A stretch of DNA of 64,000 nucleotides, taken from assembly GCA_037893245.1 (NCBI GenBank), contig JBAIAA010000506.1, positions 1,425,001 through 1,489,000 on the forward strand. Reading direction: 5' to 3'. Both the position numbers and the translations under genes were made by a program. The stretch is from Crossaster papposus. Taxonomy: Eukaryota > Echinodermata > Asteroidea > Velatida > Solasteridae. Below the pieces are notes generated by a model. The model was given only the letters and a program-made list of their open reading frames with translations, made no database searches and was not told the origin of the DNA. Positions 28,291 to 38,837 of the stretch are shown one piece after another. Each line of letters begins with the position of its first letter. Position 1 is the first letter of the stretch.

Positions 28291-28940
28291 AGTATATTTC
28301 GTGTAAAATACTAGAGTTTGTGTATGGATGCACTGCACCAAATACGCGCTCTTAGGAAACAACACAACATCAGACAAAACAGCGACGCTCAGGAGTAGGA
28401 TGGCAGTGTTTTTTGCTGGAAATTTAAGATTAAGAGCCACAGGGCAATGTTCTTTTTTTTTTTTTTATTCCACTCCTAAAATGGCTGCCTATTTCAGGGC
28501 CCAGGTCTAAATGTATACCCCCCTCCCCCTGCCAAATAGACCCACACATTGGTCTTTTTAGCAAAAAAAAATTGAGTTTGAAGACGCAAGTCACAAATAC
28601 TTCCAAAATCAGTCCCATTTATAGGCCACAGGGACCTCTTATTCAGCATGCCGTTTCTATTTAGTTGGGGTGTTTTGGTGGTTTTTTTTTTGGGGGGGGG
28701 GGGCTTGATTATGCCTAGAAGTTGTTTTTGTTAGCGAATTTCATAAATATATTTACTAGGATACATGGCCAAATAACAAGACAACCAAGCTGATGTAATC
28801 GTCAGTGGTATTTTAATAATTACTCTACTTGTGTACAATATCATAATTCATCAACAATTTTGGTAATTACCAAAGATATACTTGTACCCTGGCTTTAAAT
28901 GCTACTTTTAAGAATCACAAAATTTATGTCCTTTAAAAAA
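28291..28940. other. Unassigned stretch between the left subterminal repeats and the LINE
   Basis: I recognise no gene. It contains homopolymer runs (poly-T near 28451-28465, a T run followed by a G run near 28682-28703) and AT-rich sequence. The part towards 28940 may be the 3' untranslated tail of the minus-strand LINE, but I cannot place its end. A 60-codon frame at 28328-28510 has no recognisable feature. Confidence 0.5.
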
Positions 28941-30857
28941 ATTCACTAATGGTACAGTAACTAAATAAAACCTGATGTTTCAATACCCCACAGTCAATCA
29001 AACACACATTTATTTCCTCTTCTTGACATAGATACACAATTATATAAGTATTAAATAACAAGATATAAATGCCAGAGGTAGCAAGACCTTGTAAGCAGAG
29101 CTTGTATTAGGCATGCCATTAAACAAAAACAAACGAACGGACAACATAATTATAGGAAAACAATCATACTTCTAATACTGGGCTACATGTGATAATCATA
29201 CCAAGTCCATTTGTACAATAATACATGAAATTTATAATTACATTAGGTACAATTTAAGTTTACGTTTAAAAATATTATATGACCTTGAACATCCAAGAGA
29301 GAATGGTAAATCATTCCACAATTTAGGTCCGGAGTATTTGATGTTGCGGTATATGGAAATGTAAGTTAGTGGACATACGAGTGTTATAGTTATGTAAGTT
29401 ACAGTTAAGTACAAACATATTTGAATAGGAAATGGGCAGCAAATTGTTTTTATACTTGTACATAAATAATAATTGTTGGTATTTGTTTAGGTTTATTATG
29501 CTTAAATATTTTAGCTCACGCAAGAGTGGTTGACTGTGAGCTCTATATGGTGATTTGGTAATAATTCGAACAACTTTTTTCTGCAACTTTATCTAAATTC
29601 GTACAGAATGTATTCCCCCAAACGATATTACAGTAAGAAAAATTAAGAAGTATTAGTGAACTATATAGAGTATTTAATACTTCAAACGGAACGATATGCT
29701 TTAATCTGTTGATAACTCCAATACTCTTAGAAACTTTGCTGACAACCTCATCGATGTGATATTTCCATGTAAATTTGTCATCAATTATAACACCTAAAAA
29801 TCTAAACTTATCTACCTTATTGACAGTTGAGCTATCCAGTAAAATATTTAAGTTTGATGAGTTATTGTGGGTTTTTTTCGTTACTAAATATCATATAATT
29901 GCATTTTGATAAGTTAAGAGATAAACGGTTAGCTTTCAACCAATCACATATACTAATCAGTTCATTGTTGACAATGATCTTTGTTACAATAAAATAAACT
30001 AGTGTCTACAGAATAACAATTTAGATGTCTTTGAAATATCATTAATATAAATTAAAAAGAGCAAAGGTCCCAACAGAGAGCCCTGGGGTACTCCGCATGA
30101 GATGCGTTTAAAATCAGACAGGCAATTATTACAACTTGTACACTGATGACGATTATTTAAATAACTCGCAAACCAGTCTTGAGCAACCCCGCGTATACCA
30201 TAATGATATAATTTATCAAGAAGAATATCATGGTTTATAGTATCAAAAGCTTTTGATAAGTCTAAAAATATACCAATTGAAAAGGCATTCTCCTCAAAGG
30301 TTTTGACTACTTTATCAGCTAAATTAATAAGTGCCATTGAAGTGAACTAGATCGAAAACCGTATTGATTATCAGAAATAAGGTTATACTTGTCCAAACAA
30401 TTTACTGTCCTGTTGTACACAAGTTTTTCAAGAATCAATGAAAAACAGGATAGTACTGAAATTGGTCTATAATTACTAAGCTCAGCAGGGTCTTCTTTTT
30501 TAAATATGGGAATAACTTTGGCAATTTTCAATTTATCTGAAAAAATCCCTTTGGATAGAGATATATTAAAAATGTGACACAGGGGAACACTTATATTGGT
30601 TATGACGGATTTTATCAATCCTGGTTTGACACCATCCAAGCCAGGACTCAAACCTATAACAAAAACAGAAATTCATGAAATAGTTTCCAGATTTAAAAAT
30701 AATAAGTCTTCTGGCCCAGGAGACTTATTATTTTTAAATCTGGAAACTATTTCATGAATTTCTGTTTTTGTTATAGGATTGAAGAAAATTGAGTTTTCAT
30801 TAGGATTAGTCAAGTAATTCTCATAACGAGCATTTGCTTGAGGAATATTTTGATTGA
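28941..30857 (-). mobile_element. Broken non-LTR retrotransposon (LINE, CR1/Jockey-like group), reverse-transcriptase part
   Basis: Read on the minus strand, this carries reverse-transcriptase blocks in order. An upstream part ends ITKTEIHEIVSRFKNNKS (about 30778-30707), followed by SPGLDGVKPGLIKSV, then YRPISVLSCFSLILEKL (fingers) and NQYGFRSS. Next come FLDLSKAFDTINHDILL (palm, catalytic-Asp motif) and GVPQGSLLGPLLFLIYINDI. A disrupted FADD-type region follows near 30010, then WLKANRLSLNLSKCNYMIF (about 29945-29890), LQKKVVRIITKSPYRAHSQP (about 29590-29530), and GPKLWNDLPFSLG near the C-terminus (about 29330-29290). Frameshifts and stops separate these pieces, for example around 30330, 30000 and 29323, so it is dead. 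The 5' end is truncated at the junction with the transposase fragment, and there is no endonuclease domain. The clade is not resolved by eye. It lies between the transposase 3' end and the left terminus, so it inserted into the DNA transposon. The lower coordinate is approximate. Confidence 0.82.
30653..30777. repeat. 125-bp near-perfect palindrome inside the LINE
   Basis: The left arm 30653-30709 (57 bp, from CCTATAACAAAAACAG) is the exact reverse complement of 30721-30777. The 11-base centre TCTGGCCCAGG is itself mostly palindromic (CTGG/CCAG around 30715), so one mismatched pair and one unpaired base separate the arms. The arm encodes the reverse-transcriptase stretch before SPGLDG on the minus strand. 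A short segment was therefore copied back in inverse orientation and inserted at that codon. This breaks the LINE reading frame. Confidence 0.92.
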
Positions 30858-30944
30858 GAAAACTTTAACCAGACGTTGTTGCAATTTGTCCATGGTACCC
30901 ATGAAGCTCCGCAACAAATTTGTAACAAATTCCTACGATCAAAG
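30858..30944 (+). pseudogene. Inverted fragment of a related CACTA transposase gene (87 bp)
   Basis: From GAAAACTTTAACCAGACG to CTACGATCAAAG the plus strand matches the coding sense of the transposase gene, whose own copy is on the minus strand at 32408-32322. There are about four mismatches, clustered around GGTACCCATGAAGCTCC. It covers the ENFNQTLLQFVHGT to NKFLRSK part of the protein, then meets a stop and loses similarity. The inverted orientation means it is not an exon of the nearby gene. It looks like a scrap of another copy, or a local inverted duplication. Confidence 0.85.
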
Positions 30945-31039
30945 TGAGACAAAGTATCATGAAAATTAGTCTGAAATTACATAAAACCAACCCGATATGC
31001 CCACTTCGCTTTTGAAAATGGCACGGATAATATATTATA

Positions 31040-31690
31040 CAGGGTGGTCCAAAAAAAACTATACCCAACTTTGGAGGCCATTTTCTCCTAGATGATAAAA
31101 TATTTTAGTAATTTGGTTTGCATATTATTAAAGCATATATCGTTGAGCATTATTGGTGAAAATAGGGAAGATATTACATTAATATTTTTGGAGATATTCC
31201 TATTTTTAGCGATTTTTAATAGATAGATGAATTTATTCATGATTTCAATCTCACAAACATTTTTCTTACTTGGTTAGACTGCCAAAGAATTTGCGCAGGA
31301 ACAGACTTTAACTTATGCAATGACGATATTATGTGCAAAAAATCATGACAATTGTCTATTGATGTTCCAGATACATGAAATTATATCATTTGTTGAACTA
31401 ACTGAAATGAACAAAACCAAAAGCCTATCTATTACAAATTATTATTTATCCATTTTAGTGTAAATAAAAGAAGCTCTCGCAAAAACATTTGTCAAAGGAC
31501 TATCGTGTCATTACATTATTGTGTCATATCATATTCAAACATGTTGATGCATTGACAGCTCCCGTGGAAAAGCCATTTTTACACATACTCGCTAAAAATA
31601 GGAATATCTCCAAAAATATTAATGTAATATCTTCCCTATTTTCACCAATAATGCTCAACGATATATGCTTTAATAATATGCATTGAACAC
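31040..31690. mobile_element. Partial Tc1/mariner-like non-autonomous element with internal inverted repeat
   Basis: The left end reads TA followed by CAGGGTGGTCCAAAAAAAAC, a typical mariner/Tc1-type terminus next to a TA target. Perfect 93-bp inverted arms lie at 31120-31212 and 31589-31681, around a 376-bp loop with no recognisable coding. The right arm stops before the outer 80 bp are repeated and no CCCTG-TA end is seen, so the element is truncated or rearranged on that side. It lies just beyond the transposase stop codon, probably within that gene's 3' untranslated region. Confidence 0.6.
31232..31237 (-). terminator. Candidate polyadenylation signal AATAAA for the transposase gene
   Basis: TTTATT on the plus strand, reading AATAAA on the minus strand, about 460 bases after the transposase stop codon. 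It is inside the mariner-like repeat. Position is the only support. Confidence 0.2.
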
Positions 31691-31700
31691 TTAGTTCAGC

Positions 31701-34700
31701 CTAGTCTGTGTACTCGTTGCTTAACCAGGGGAGATACACATTTGTTCTAGCTGAAGGCAACATTAAACACTTCCCACGTATGCTTTCTGCATGAACGGCC
31801 ACTTTTCTTAGTGATTCTACTCTTGTGCAGTATGCCTTTGCCAAATTGTCGTTCACATCGTTGTCAAACACTCTCAGCTGTGGTTGTTGCAATTGCAGCT
31901 CTACACCAATAATTAGTGCCAGCTCTTGACAGACACAAGGAATATCATCACACTGGCAGTCATCCAGAAAAACAATTATAAATGTCTCTATTTTCATTAC
32001 TGTATTATCTAATAAATTTACAATGTAGTCATTTCTCTTTACATTTCTGCTGTATCCTTCAGTGTGGCATAACATTCCCTTAACAACAAATCTGTTAAAC
32101 CTAACAGCTCTGGCAATGTTTCTACTTCCTATCAATCTTGATATGCATACAGATTCATACGCAGTTATGTCGGTTATGAATGGTGTTCCAAGGCCAGTTA
32201 CACTTTTCGAACAAAAATATGCCTTTTGGATGCCAGGAACATTTTTTGTCAATGTGGAAAACAATCTTTTCACAGAATCATTTGCATCATGAAGGTACAG
32301 GTGGGCATATTTCGCTAGTTGCTTTGATCGTAGGAATTTGTTACAAATTTGTTGCGGAGCTCCTCTGGTACCATGGACAAATTGCAACAACGTCTGGTTA
32401 AAGTTTTCAAACACAAAAGCAGACGTTGCCCACAAAGGTCCCCATAGCTTCACACCTCTGCAAAGATGTGTGAGGAGATGAACATTATACGACAGCAAAT
32501 TGGATCCATACAACCGTGGAATATCCCACACAAACTTGAACAGTGCTTGATTACTCTTATTCAGTGTGTCTTCTGAAATATCACATCCAATTAAATTATA
32601 AATTCCATAGACTAGATACCACCAGTGTCTTAAAAATCGCGGGGGAAGAATACCTTGCAGAATGACAGGGGAGTAAAAAAGAAAATTTCGCCATTCCGTT
32701 GCCTTCCAAAACTTTGACTCGTTGACAGACCTGGGAAGGCGGGACACTTCATTTGGTGGTTGGATACTACAAAGTTTCTTATCAACCGCATTTCTTTGAC
32801 GCCCTATATAGAAATCTTGGTCATGGGAGCTCGAATCGAACCAGTAATTAAAAAATGAACGCACAACACCCAGATAAACAGCGTGCATATACTCTGGTAC
32901 AAAACCCCATGATATATCGAACCTCGGTAACAAAGAGAGAAGTACAGGGCCTTTTACACCATAAACGCTTTCCTTTCGTTCCAAGGCCTGTGCCGCATGT
33001 TGTGTCATATTTTCACAAGATCTATTTTCTGGAAGGTCATTTGTAAGCGGGTATACACGGGCCCTTCCATTGCCTCGGACTACGGTTTCTCCAGGGTGGA
33101 GGCAAAAGTTGCAACCATACTCTCCATTAAATTGTTTGATATTTTGCAAAGGCGCTCTAGCAGGTGTATCAACTGAGGAAATGGGGGCACAAACCTTGGA
33201 ACGAAAAACTTGATTTCGATACTTGAATGTGAAGCCTTCTGTACTTAGCTTTTGCATTTCTTGTACAAAAGGATAAAACAGGGTGTCTGTTTTTGTTTTT
33301 TTTGGCCCGAACCAAAGGGCAGCAAGGATGACATTTTTAGATCGTTGTTTTTCCGGAAGTTCATTTATTATACATTGAACAGGAGTTAATGAAAACTTTG
33401 AACTCTTGAACAACGGAACTCCATCAGAGTTCCACATGAGAGACATATTAAACTGGTCATCAAATGCCCCATCTGTTTTTAGCCGCTTATAGGCAAGACC
33501 ATCTGATATGTCGCCAATAGTCGCTCTGTCAACAGGTTTCTGTAACTGTGACGCTAGTCCATGATTTTCAAGTAAGTCCTTCAGTTGTTCACCAACAGGC
33601 AAATACAGGAAAAAATTTCCTCTTTTTTCACTTGCAGTTTTAGAAAATGGAACATTACAATCTGGACAGTGGGACATATCAGGGGTCTTGCCTATATATG
33701 TTAGACAATCATCACAGTAAAAGTGAATTTCCATAGCATTGTCTACTATGAAGTTCGAGTAAAAAAGATACTTCGTCTTGGGGATGCAAGCTGGCTGAAT
33801 CAAATTCAGGATCAGAAGCAGGTCGCCGAGTCCAGCATCACTCAACTGATGCCTGATCAGAAAACTAAAGACCAAAATCAGCAGTTGTACTTTGGTGAGT
33901 GACGACATGTGAGAAACTTGCTCTCGTCCAGCCTGAAACAGATAAGGAAAGTACACACAATTAGAAGTGATGATTACGATATCCGGCATGAAAGTTAGGG
34001 GCATACGTTTTTCAGGGGCATGGAATTTTGAACGACATTCCTGCCCTTAAATCTTTTGATTTGTTTTACTTTAAACAAATACAAATCAAAGCAGCCGGTT
34101 TTATCAAACTGTGTACAGCTTCGTACAGTAACTCTTGAACAAGAATGGGTTTTACCATGAGGGATTGGTTTTATTATGGATGAGTTTTACCATCATACAC
34201 ATGTACACTTGTGTCAGTCATGTGTATTTGATATGTGTGCATGCAGTGCATTGGCTTTTACTATCCAGAAAATGCACTTGAATGCGTGCATTTTAGTTTA
34301 TTCACGTGTATAAAGAGGTAGAACAACGACTTGGAACATTTTATAAAATGAATGATGATGTTGACGCAGTAAGCACAAAAATTTAACAGCAGTGCGTTTA
34401 ATGCCGTGAAAACATAAAATTATCTCTGTGTGTTTTGACATCAAATGACATTAAAAGGATGAATCTATAGATGAGTGGGTTATATAAAACGAACATTGGT
34501 TTCTTTTCATTTGTGCAATTGTATATTACTGTATCTACCGTCAACCCAATTTGGACATTTCATTTCACTCGGCTCTGCATCGTGAAGTGGAACAGCTACA
34601 TATGGAATCTTAAAAAACCCCCATGGCACTCATGACAACCCAATAATGTACAGTGTTTCATGTAATCAGCTGATGATAAATGTTTTGGTTAAATACCTTC

Positions 34701-37700
34701 ATGCCATGAGCACCAGCTGGGCGGTCATTATCTCCTGCATCAGAATTCTCATCGGAGTCACCTGAGGAGTCACCGCCAGGAGGATCGGAGTCACCGCCAG
34801 GAGGATCATCAGAGTCACCATCAGAGCCATTGGGGTCGCCATCGGGGTCGCCGTCAGAATCGTCTTCGGAGCCATTAGGGTCGCCATTGGGGTCACCGCC
34901 AAAACCATCAGAGTCACCGCCAGAGCCAGGAAAACCAGGGTCGAAGTCAGGGCGATCAGAGTCATAAGCAGGAGCATCGGAGTCACCTCCATCGAAGTCA
35001 CCTGTATTGTCTGATACACCATCACCATCATCTGGCCTTTCAGCAGGTTCTTCAGGATTGCAGGAACGTGTGGACAATGTGCCGACATCAATGTCATTAT
35101 GCCTGTTAAGATAAAACAAAACAAAAAAAATTGTTCATCAAGCACCGGTATGCACATATCAGGCTGGCCCATATATGATAATAAAATTGTAAAGCTGTTT
35201 TAAAATGTAATCTTAAAATTATTGTAGTACTAGTACTTATGTAGTATTTAAAGTTGAGGCTCAAAATGTCATGAAGCATCATCTGGTTTTGCTTCATGTA
35301 GATTATCAAATATTACGGTTCAATTCAATTATACATAAATCAGCGTCAACACAGAATTTGCTTTGTTTTATTCTAATTAAAAAGTAGACATTGCCCTAGT
35401 AGTATTATTAATAAAGTGCAATGGGAGAACATAGTACAATTCTAATTTGCTGGTCATGACAGGTAAAACTCAACTTAACATTTTGTCTCGTCACAAAGTT
35501 ATGCACATGCAGGCCTATAAACTTGCAGTTTAAAGATGTACGTCTCAAAGGAAATTAAGCAGGCCAACTCGTACGCCATGTACGCGGGACAACTCGTACG
35601 CAGATTGGTCAACTCGTACGCGGTATACAATTGTAGTTCACGGGTACGAGTGGCATTGATCAATTAAAAAGGCAGATACTCTGGGGCATGCATCTTATGA
35701 TCTAAGGCGAATTTGTACGATTTGTCAACTCTTCTGGTTTTTAGGAATAAGACTTTATTTTACAAAGGCATTCGTGTAAGATTTTACTATTGTTTATCTT
35801 GGTTTTAATTTTAATAAGAAAAATAAATAAAATTTAGCACGCGTACGAGTTAGACCCCGTACGAGTTGACCTGTATTTGTCTTAAACAGCAGCACAACTG
35901 TAGGCGGGTAGATTTAAAATAAACGACATGCATTGAAAAAGTTTAAACATTTGAAATTTACCCTAAAAACAATTGTTAGCAATGCCAAACACAATTTTAA
36001 TATAAGTAAACGCTTTACAGTCACTTCGCCCCATTTCCACTTCGCCCCGTGCCACTTCGCCCCGTGTCACGTCGCCCCATTGCCACGTCGCCCCATTGCC
36101 ACTTCGCCCCATTGCCACTTCGCCCCATTGCCACTTCGCCCCATCGCCACTTCGCCCCATCGCGCGCGCCCGGCCGGCTCGCATGCATGCTGCGCGCGTC
36201 GGTCAGCATGAATTTTAAGAGGGTTTCTATTTTCTATGAATCACGGATTCATTGGTGGAGGGCGACAACAAGGAATCCCCAAACCATACCCAAACTGCTA
36301 TTGGCCGTGCTCAAACTACCATCTCTAGGCTACATTAGTTGTATACTTTAAAAACAAATTGTTGTGTTAATGACGTAGGTTACTTAATTAGATCCTCTGT
36401 AAAGAAGAGGTCCGATTCAGCGTTTAGTCTTGATTGAACATCAACATAGGAACATACCAAAAGTTACAGAGTTTTTTTCAAACAGCCGAAACAGCTAGTT
36501 TAACTGTTACCCTTACTGTTTCTTTTTGTTTCTCCTCCCCCTCCCCCCGTTTATGATAATTCATAATTTATATTATAAAATTTGATAATTGCAATAAATC
36601 GACCTAGCTCCTGCACAAAGTATTTTCAAAGAGTAACTTTTTGTTTACTCCTAAATTGGGCCTAGTGTTTCTTCATCAGATTTACAACTTGTGGCATTTA
36701 AGGAATGACTGAGTGGCGGAAATGTATGGAAGTCTTTCCTTCACGAATCCCGCTAGCCCAATTACAAGACATCGGGAACGTGTTTTTTTATAGCAACTCC
36801 ACTTTGGGAACATTGAACATAATAGAAACCCTCTTAAAATTCATGCTGACCGACGCGCGCAGCATGCATGTGAGCCGGCCGGGCGCGCGCGATGGGGCGA
36901 AGTGGCTATGGGGCGAAGTGGCGATGGGGCGAAGTGGTAATGGGGCGAAGTGGTAATGGGGCGAAGTGGTAATGGGGCGAAGTGACACGGGGCGAAGTGG
37001 CACGGGGCGAAGTGGCAATGGGGCGAAGTGACCGACATCCAAGTAAACTATATCACAATACCCCTTATTTTGAAGCTTATGATGTCCTCTATCTCATGAG
37101 ATGTCGTTTTTTTTATTAATTAATTAATTATGCGTATACGCATATAATCGTGTTCTGATATTTCACCACGCTGCTAAGTAATATATCAATATTGGTATCA
37201 ATTTCAATATTTTCTCTGATTTTAAATAAATATAAATTATGATTTATTATTTATTTGTAATGTTACTGTTCATCATTTCTTCTATTCCATACATACCACA
37301 AAAAAAAAAAACATTTATAAGAGTCCTTTTAGTATAGCAAGACACTACAACTTAGTTCACTACAAAAGTATTAAATTTCCCGCCATGCCCCACTGCACCA
37401 TACCGACCGGCCGCGCGCACGCGCATGATGTACATGACAAAAATTCCATTTTACAAAAAAAACGCAGCTTGTCGCAGCAAACATTCCCGTTATAATTTCA
37501 AGATTACACTCTAATTATCATCTCTAAAGCTTTAATTTCACCACCAACCCTCTCCATTTAAAAATAATCGACAGTTTATTCACTTTTTTTGACAAGATTT
37601 GTCGACATCTGAAAAAAAAAAAAATGGCCGCCAACGAAAAATAATTTTCGGAAAATACTCGGATGTGAATGCAAAATACACCACTAAAATATAATTTTAC

Positions 37701-38244
37701 ATGAAAAATAAAAACATAAAGGTAAAACCCATTTATTATTCCTTTGTTATCGACAGAAAAAGGAATATTTTAATTATTTATTTGACGGATGTTGATCGAT
37801 GTTTGAGAGAGTATTTTTACACCGTAACAATAGAAAGCAAAGATGGCGGCACCCACAATGATTTCTTTTATATTGCAACAAATTTAACCCGATATTGCAT
37901 ATGCGCAGTTGGAAGTGAACTCCAAAATGGCATGCCAAAATTATTACACTCATACAATTTGAATATTATTAGGATTACCGTATTGTTAGTTCAGTTTCTG
38001 CATCGCAGTCGGCATGGTCGGCGGATGTGCCCTCGGCCTCGTCACCGTCTGAAGCCTCTTCTGAAGAACTTGAATAGTTTGTCGATGTCGTGATCGGCCC
38101 CGGCGCCATCAATCGTCTTTTCCACCGTGGAATCTTGATGGAGGCATCGCGAAAATAACGCTTGTAAGGCCCCCTTTTTACTGTACCAGTGGCTGAAGTA
38201 GTGATTAATCTTGGAACGCCATGCTTTTCGGTAATTTCTGCCAT
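31701..38244 (-). CDS. CACTA/EnSpm transposase, three exons, 967 residues
   Basis: Predicted DDE transposase that cuts and pastes the element. The exons are 38244-37979, 35102-34697 and 33932-31701. Donors are CG|GTAATC and AAG|GTATTT; acceptors are TATCTTAACAG|G and CTTATCTGTTTCAG|G. Phases are 2 and then 0, and the frame stays open to the TAG at 31701. Exon 1 (residues 1-88) is basic (KRGPYKRYF, PRWKRR) and then serine/acid rich. Exon 2 (89-224) is a low-complexity acidic stretch of Asp-Ser-Gly-Pro repeats. Exon 3 holds the enzyme: a CxxC..CxxC zinc-binding motif near 297-316, NSDGVPLFKSSKFS near 392, NVILAALWFGPKK near 424, SVDTPARA near 477, YGCNFCLHPGE near 496, GVKGP and WGFVPEYMHAVYLGVVR near 549-582, KATEWRNFLFYSPVILQGILP near 634-654, and WGPLWATSAFVFENFNQ near 721-737. 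Likely catalytic acids are Asp394, Asp479 and Glu733, a guess by family pattern. The motifs match animal Transposase_21 proteins. The 24 residues that would precede AGREQ in an unspliced reading belong to the intron. Confidence 0.87.
33933..34696 (-). other. Transposase intron 2
   Basis: 764 bp between GTATTT (donor) and a pyrimidine-rich TTTCCTTATCTGTTTCAG acceptor. I see no gene or recognisable repeat in it apart from short TGTGTGCATGCAGTGCA-like runs. Confidence 0.75.
35560..35873. mobile_element. Short MITE-like element with repeated CAACTCGTACG ends
   Basis: The left end CAGGCCAACTCGTACG and the right end CGTACGAGTTGACCTG are near-perfect inverted repeats. Inside the left end the word CAACTCGTACG occurs three times within 70 bp, and the right end has two inverted copies (GTACGAGTT). 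There is no coding capacity. I see no clear target duplication, so transposition is inferred from structure only. Confidence 0.5.
36020..37032. mobile_element. Fold-back element with minisatellite-filled inverted arms
   Basis: Long inverted arms of about 212 bp (36020-36231 and 36820-37032) end in GTCACTTCGCCCC and GGGGCGAAGTGAC. The outer part of each arm is about nine or ten copies of a 16-bp repeat (CCCCATTGCCACTTCG). The inner part is unique GC-rich sequence (GCGCGCGCCCGGCCGGCTC, then GCATGAATTTTAAGAGGG). The central 588 bp show no recognised gene. Long arms with tandem short repeats outside and unique sequence inside are the architecture of Drosophila FB and sea-urchin TU fold-back elements. 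No target duplication is evident. Open frames across the 16-mers are repeat artefacts. Confidence 0.7.
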
Positions 38245-38837
38245 CACAATCAATTCAAGCTATTTTTTTCTCAAAATCGCGAACAGAAATTGTTTAAAGA
38301 CACGCGGCCATACCAACCTCGTTCCCAGTGCTAGTGGTGTGCGATCTTGCCGCGCATTACACTAGTGTTGGTGGCTAGTAACTTAATTTGTGTATCCTTT
38401 CACGAGAAGTTTTTAATATGCTCCTTATTTATAAACATTAAAAGAAAAACAATTTAATACATAATATTATTATTTTCGTCATATTATTGCATGTTTCTTT
38501 ATATAAAACCGCTTATTTATCAGAAAAAAAGTTGGCCCTTAGTTTCATTTAGGGAAACCCGTCAACCAATCGCGTCTGAAATCCTGACTTCATTACTCAG
38601 TATATTATGTGGTACGTTTTGATACACAGACTAATTGCGAAACATGCATACCGGTCGCGCGCGATATGAAAACGGTACACGATGCTACGACGTCAACGGT
38701 TAAAGTTCAACATCATCTGTTCCTTGCTACATGCACATTTTATCGATAAGCGACCCAGTAATAACGCGTCCTAATCTCTCATCTTTGACCTGTTGACCGT
38801 CTTCTCTGGTATTGTTACTGTTAGTCTGACCGCCAGA
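38245..38837. promoter_or_regulatory. Divergent promoter region between transposase and BEN genes
   Basis: 593 bp separate the two start codons. Visible candidates are TATATAAAA at 38499-38507, a CCAAT word in GTCAACCAATCGCG near 38563-38576, and ACGACGTCAACG near 38687, a CRE-like ACGTCA core. No start site can be assigned. A shared intergenic region would allow co-expression of both proteins. Confidence 0.45.

Larger units (their letters stand above)
35103..37978 (-). other. Transposase intron 1, carrying two nested repeat elements
   Basis: 2.9-kb intron. It contains the 314-bp CAACTCGTACG element (35560-35873) and the 1-kb fold-back element (36020-37032). The remainder is AT-rich without recognisable genes; a 16-bp perfect palindrome TATGCGTATACGCATA lies at 37130-37145. 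Both insertions leave the splice sites untouched. Confidence 0.75.

Noticed and set aside
33933-34004. Extra 24 residues upstream of AGREQ as the transposase N-terminus
   Set aside because: They lie in the intron just before a strong pyrimidine-AG acceptor, and the upstream exon joins in phase at AGREQ.
34699-35172. Alternative frame of transposase exon 2 rich in Met, Thr and Leu
   Set aside because: Out of phase with exons 1 and 3. The acidic frame joins both neighbours in phase.
37975-38253. Stand-alone 92-residue gene
   Set aside because: Its end is a GT donor in the right phase for the acidic exon, so it is exon 1 of the transposase. The ATG at 38244 is the better start than the upstream TTG.
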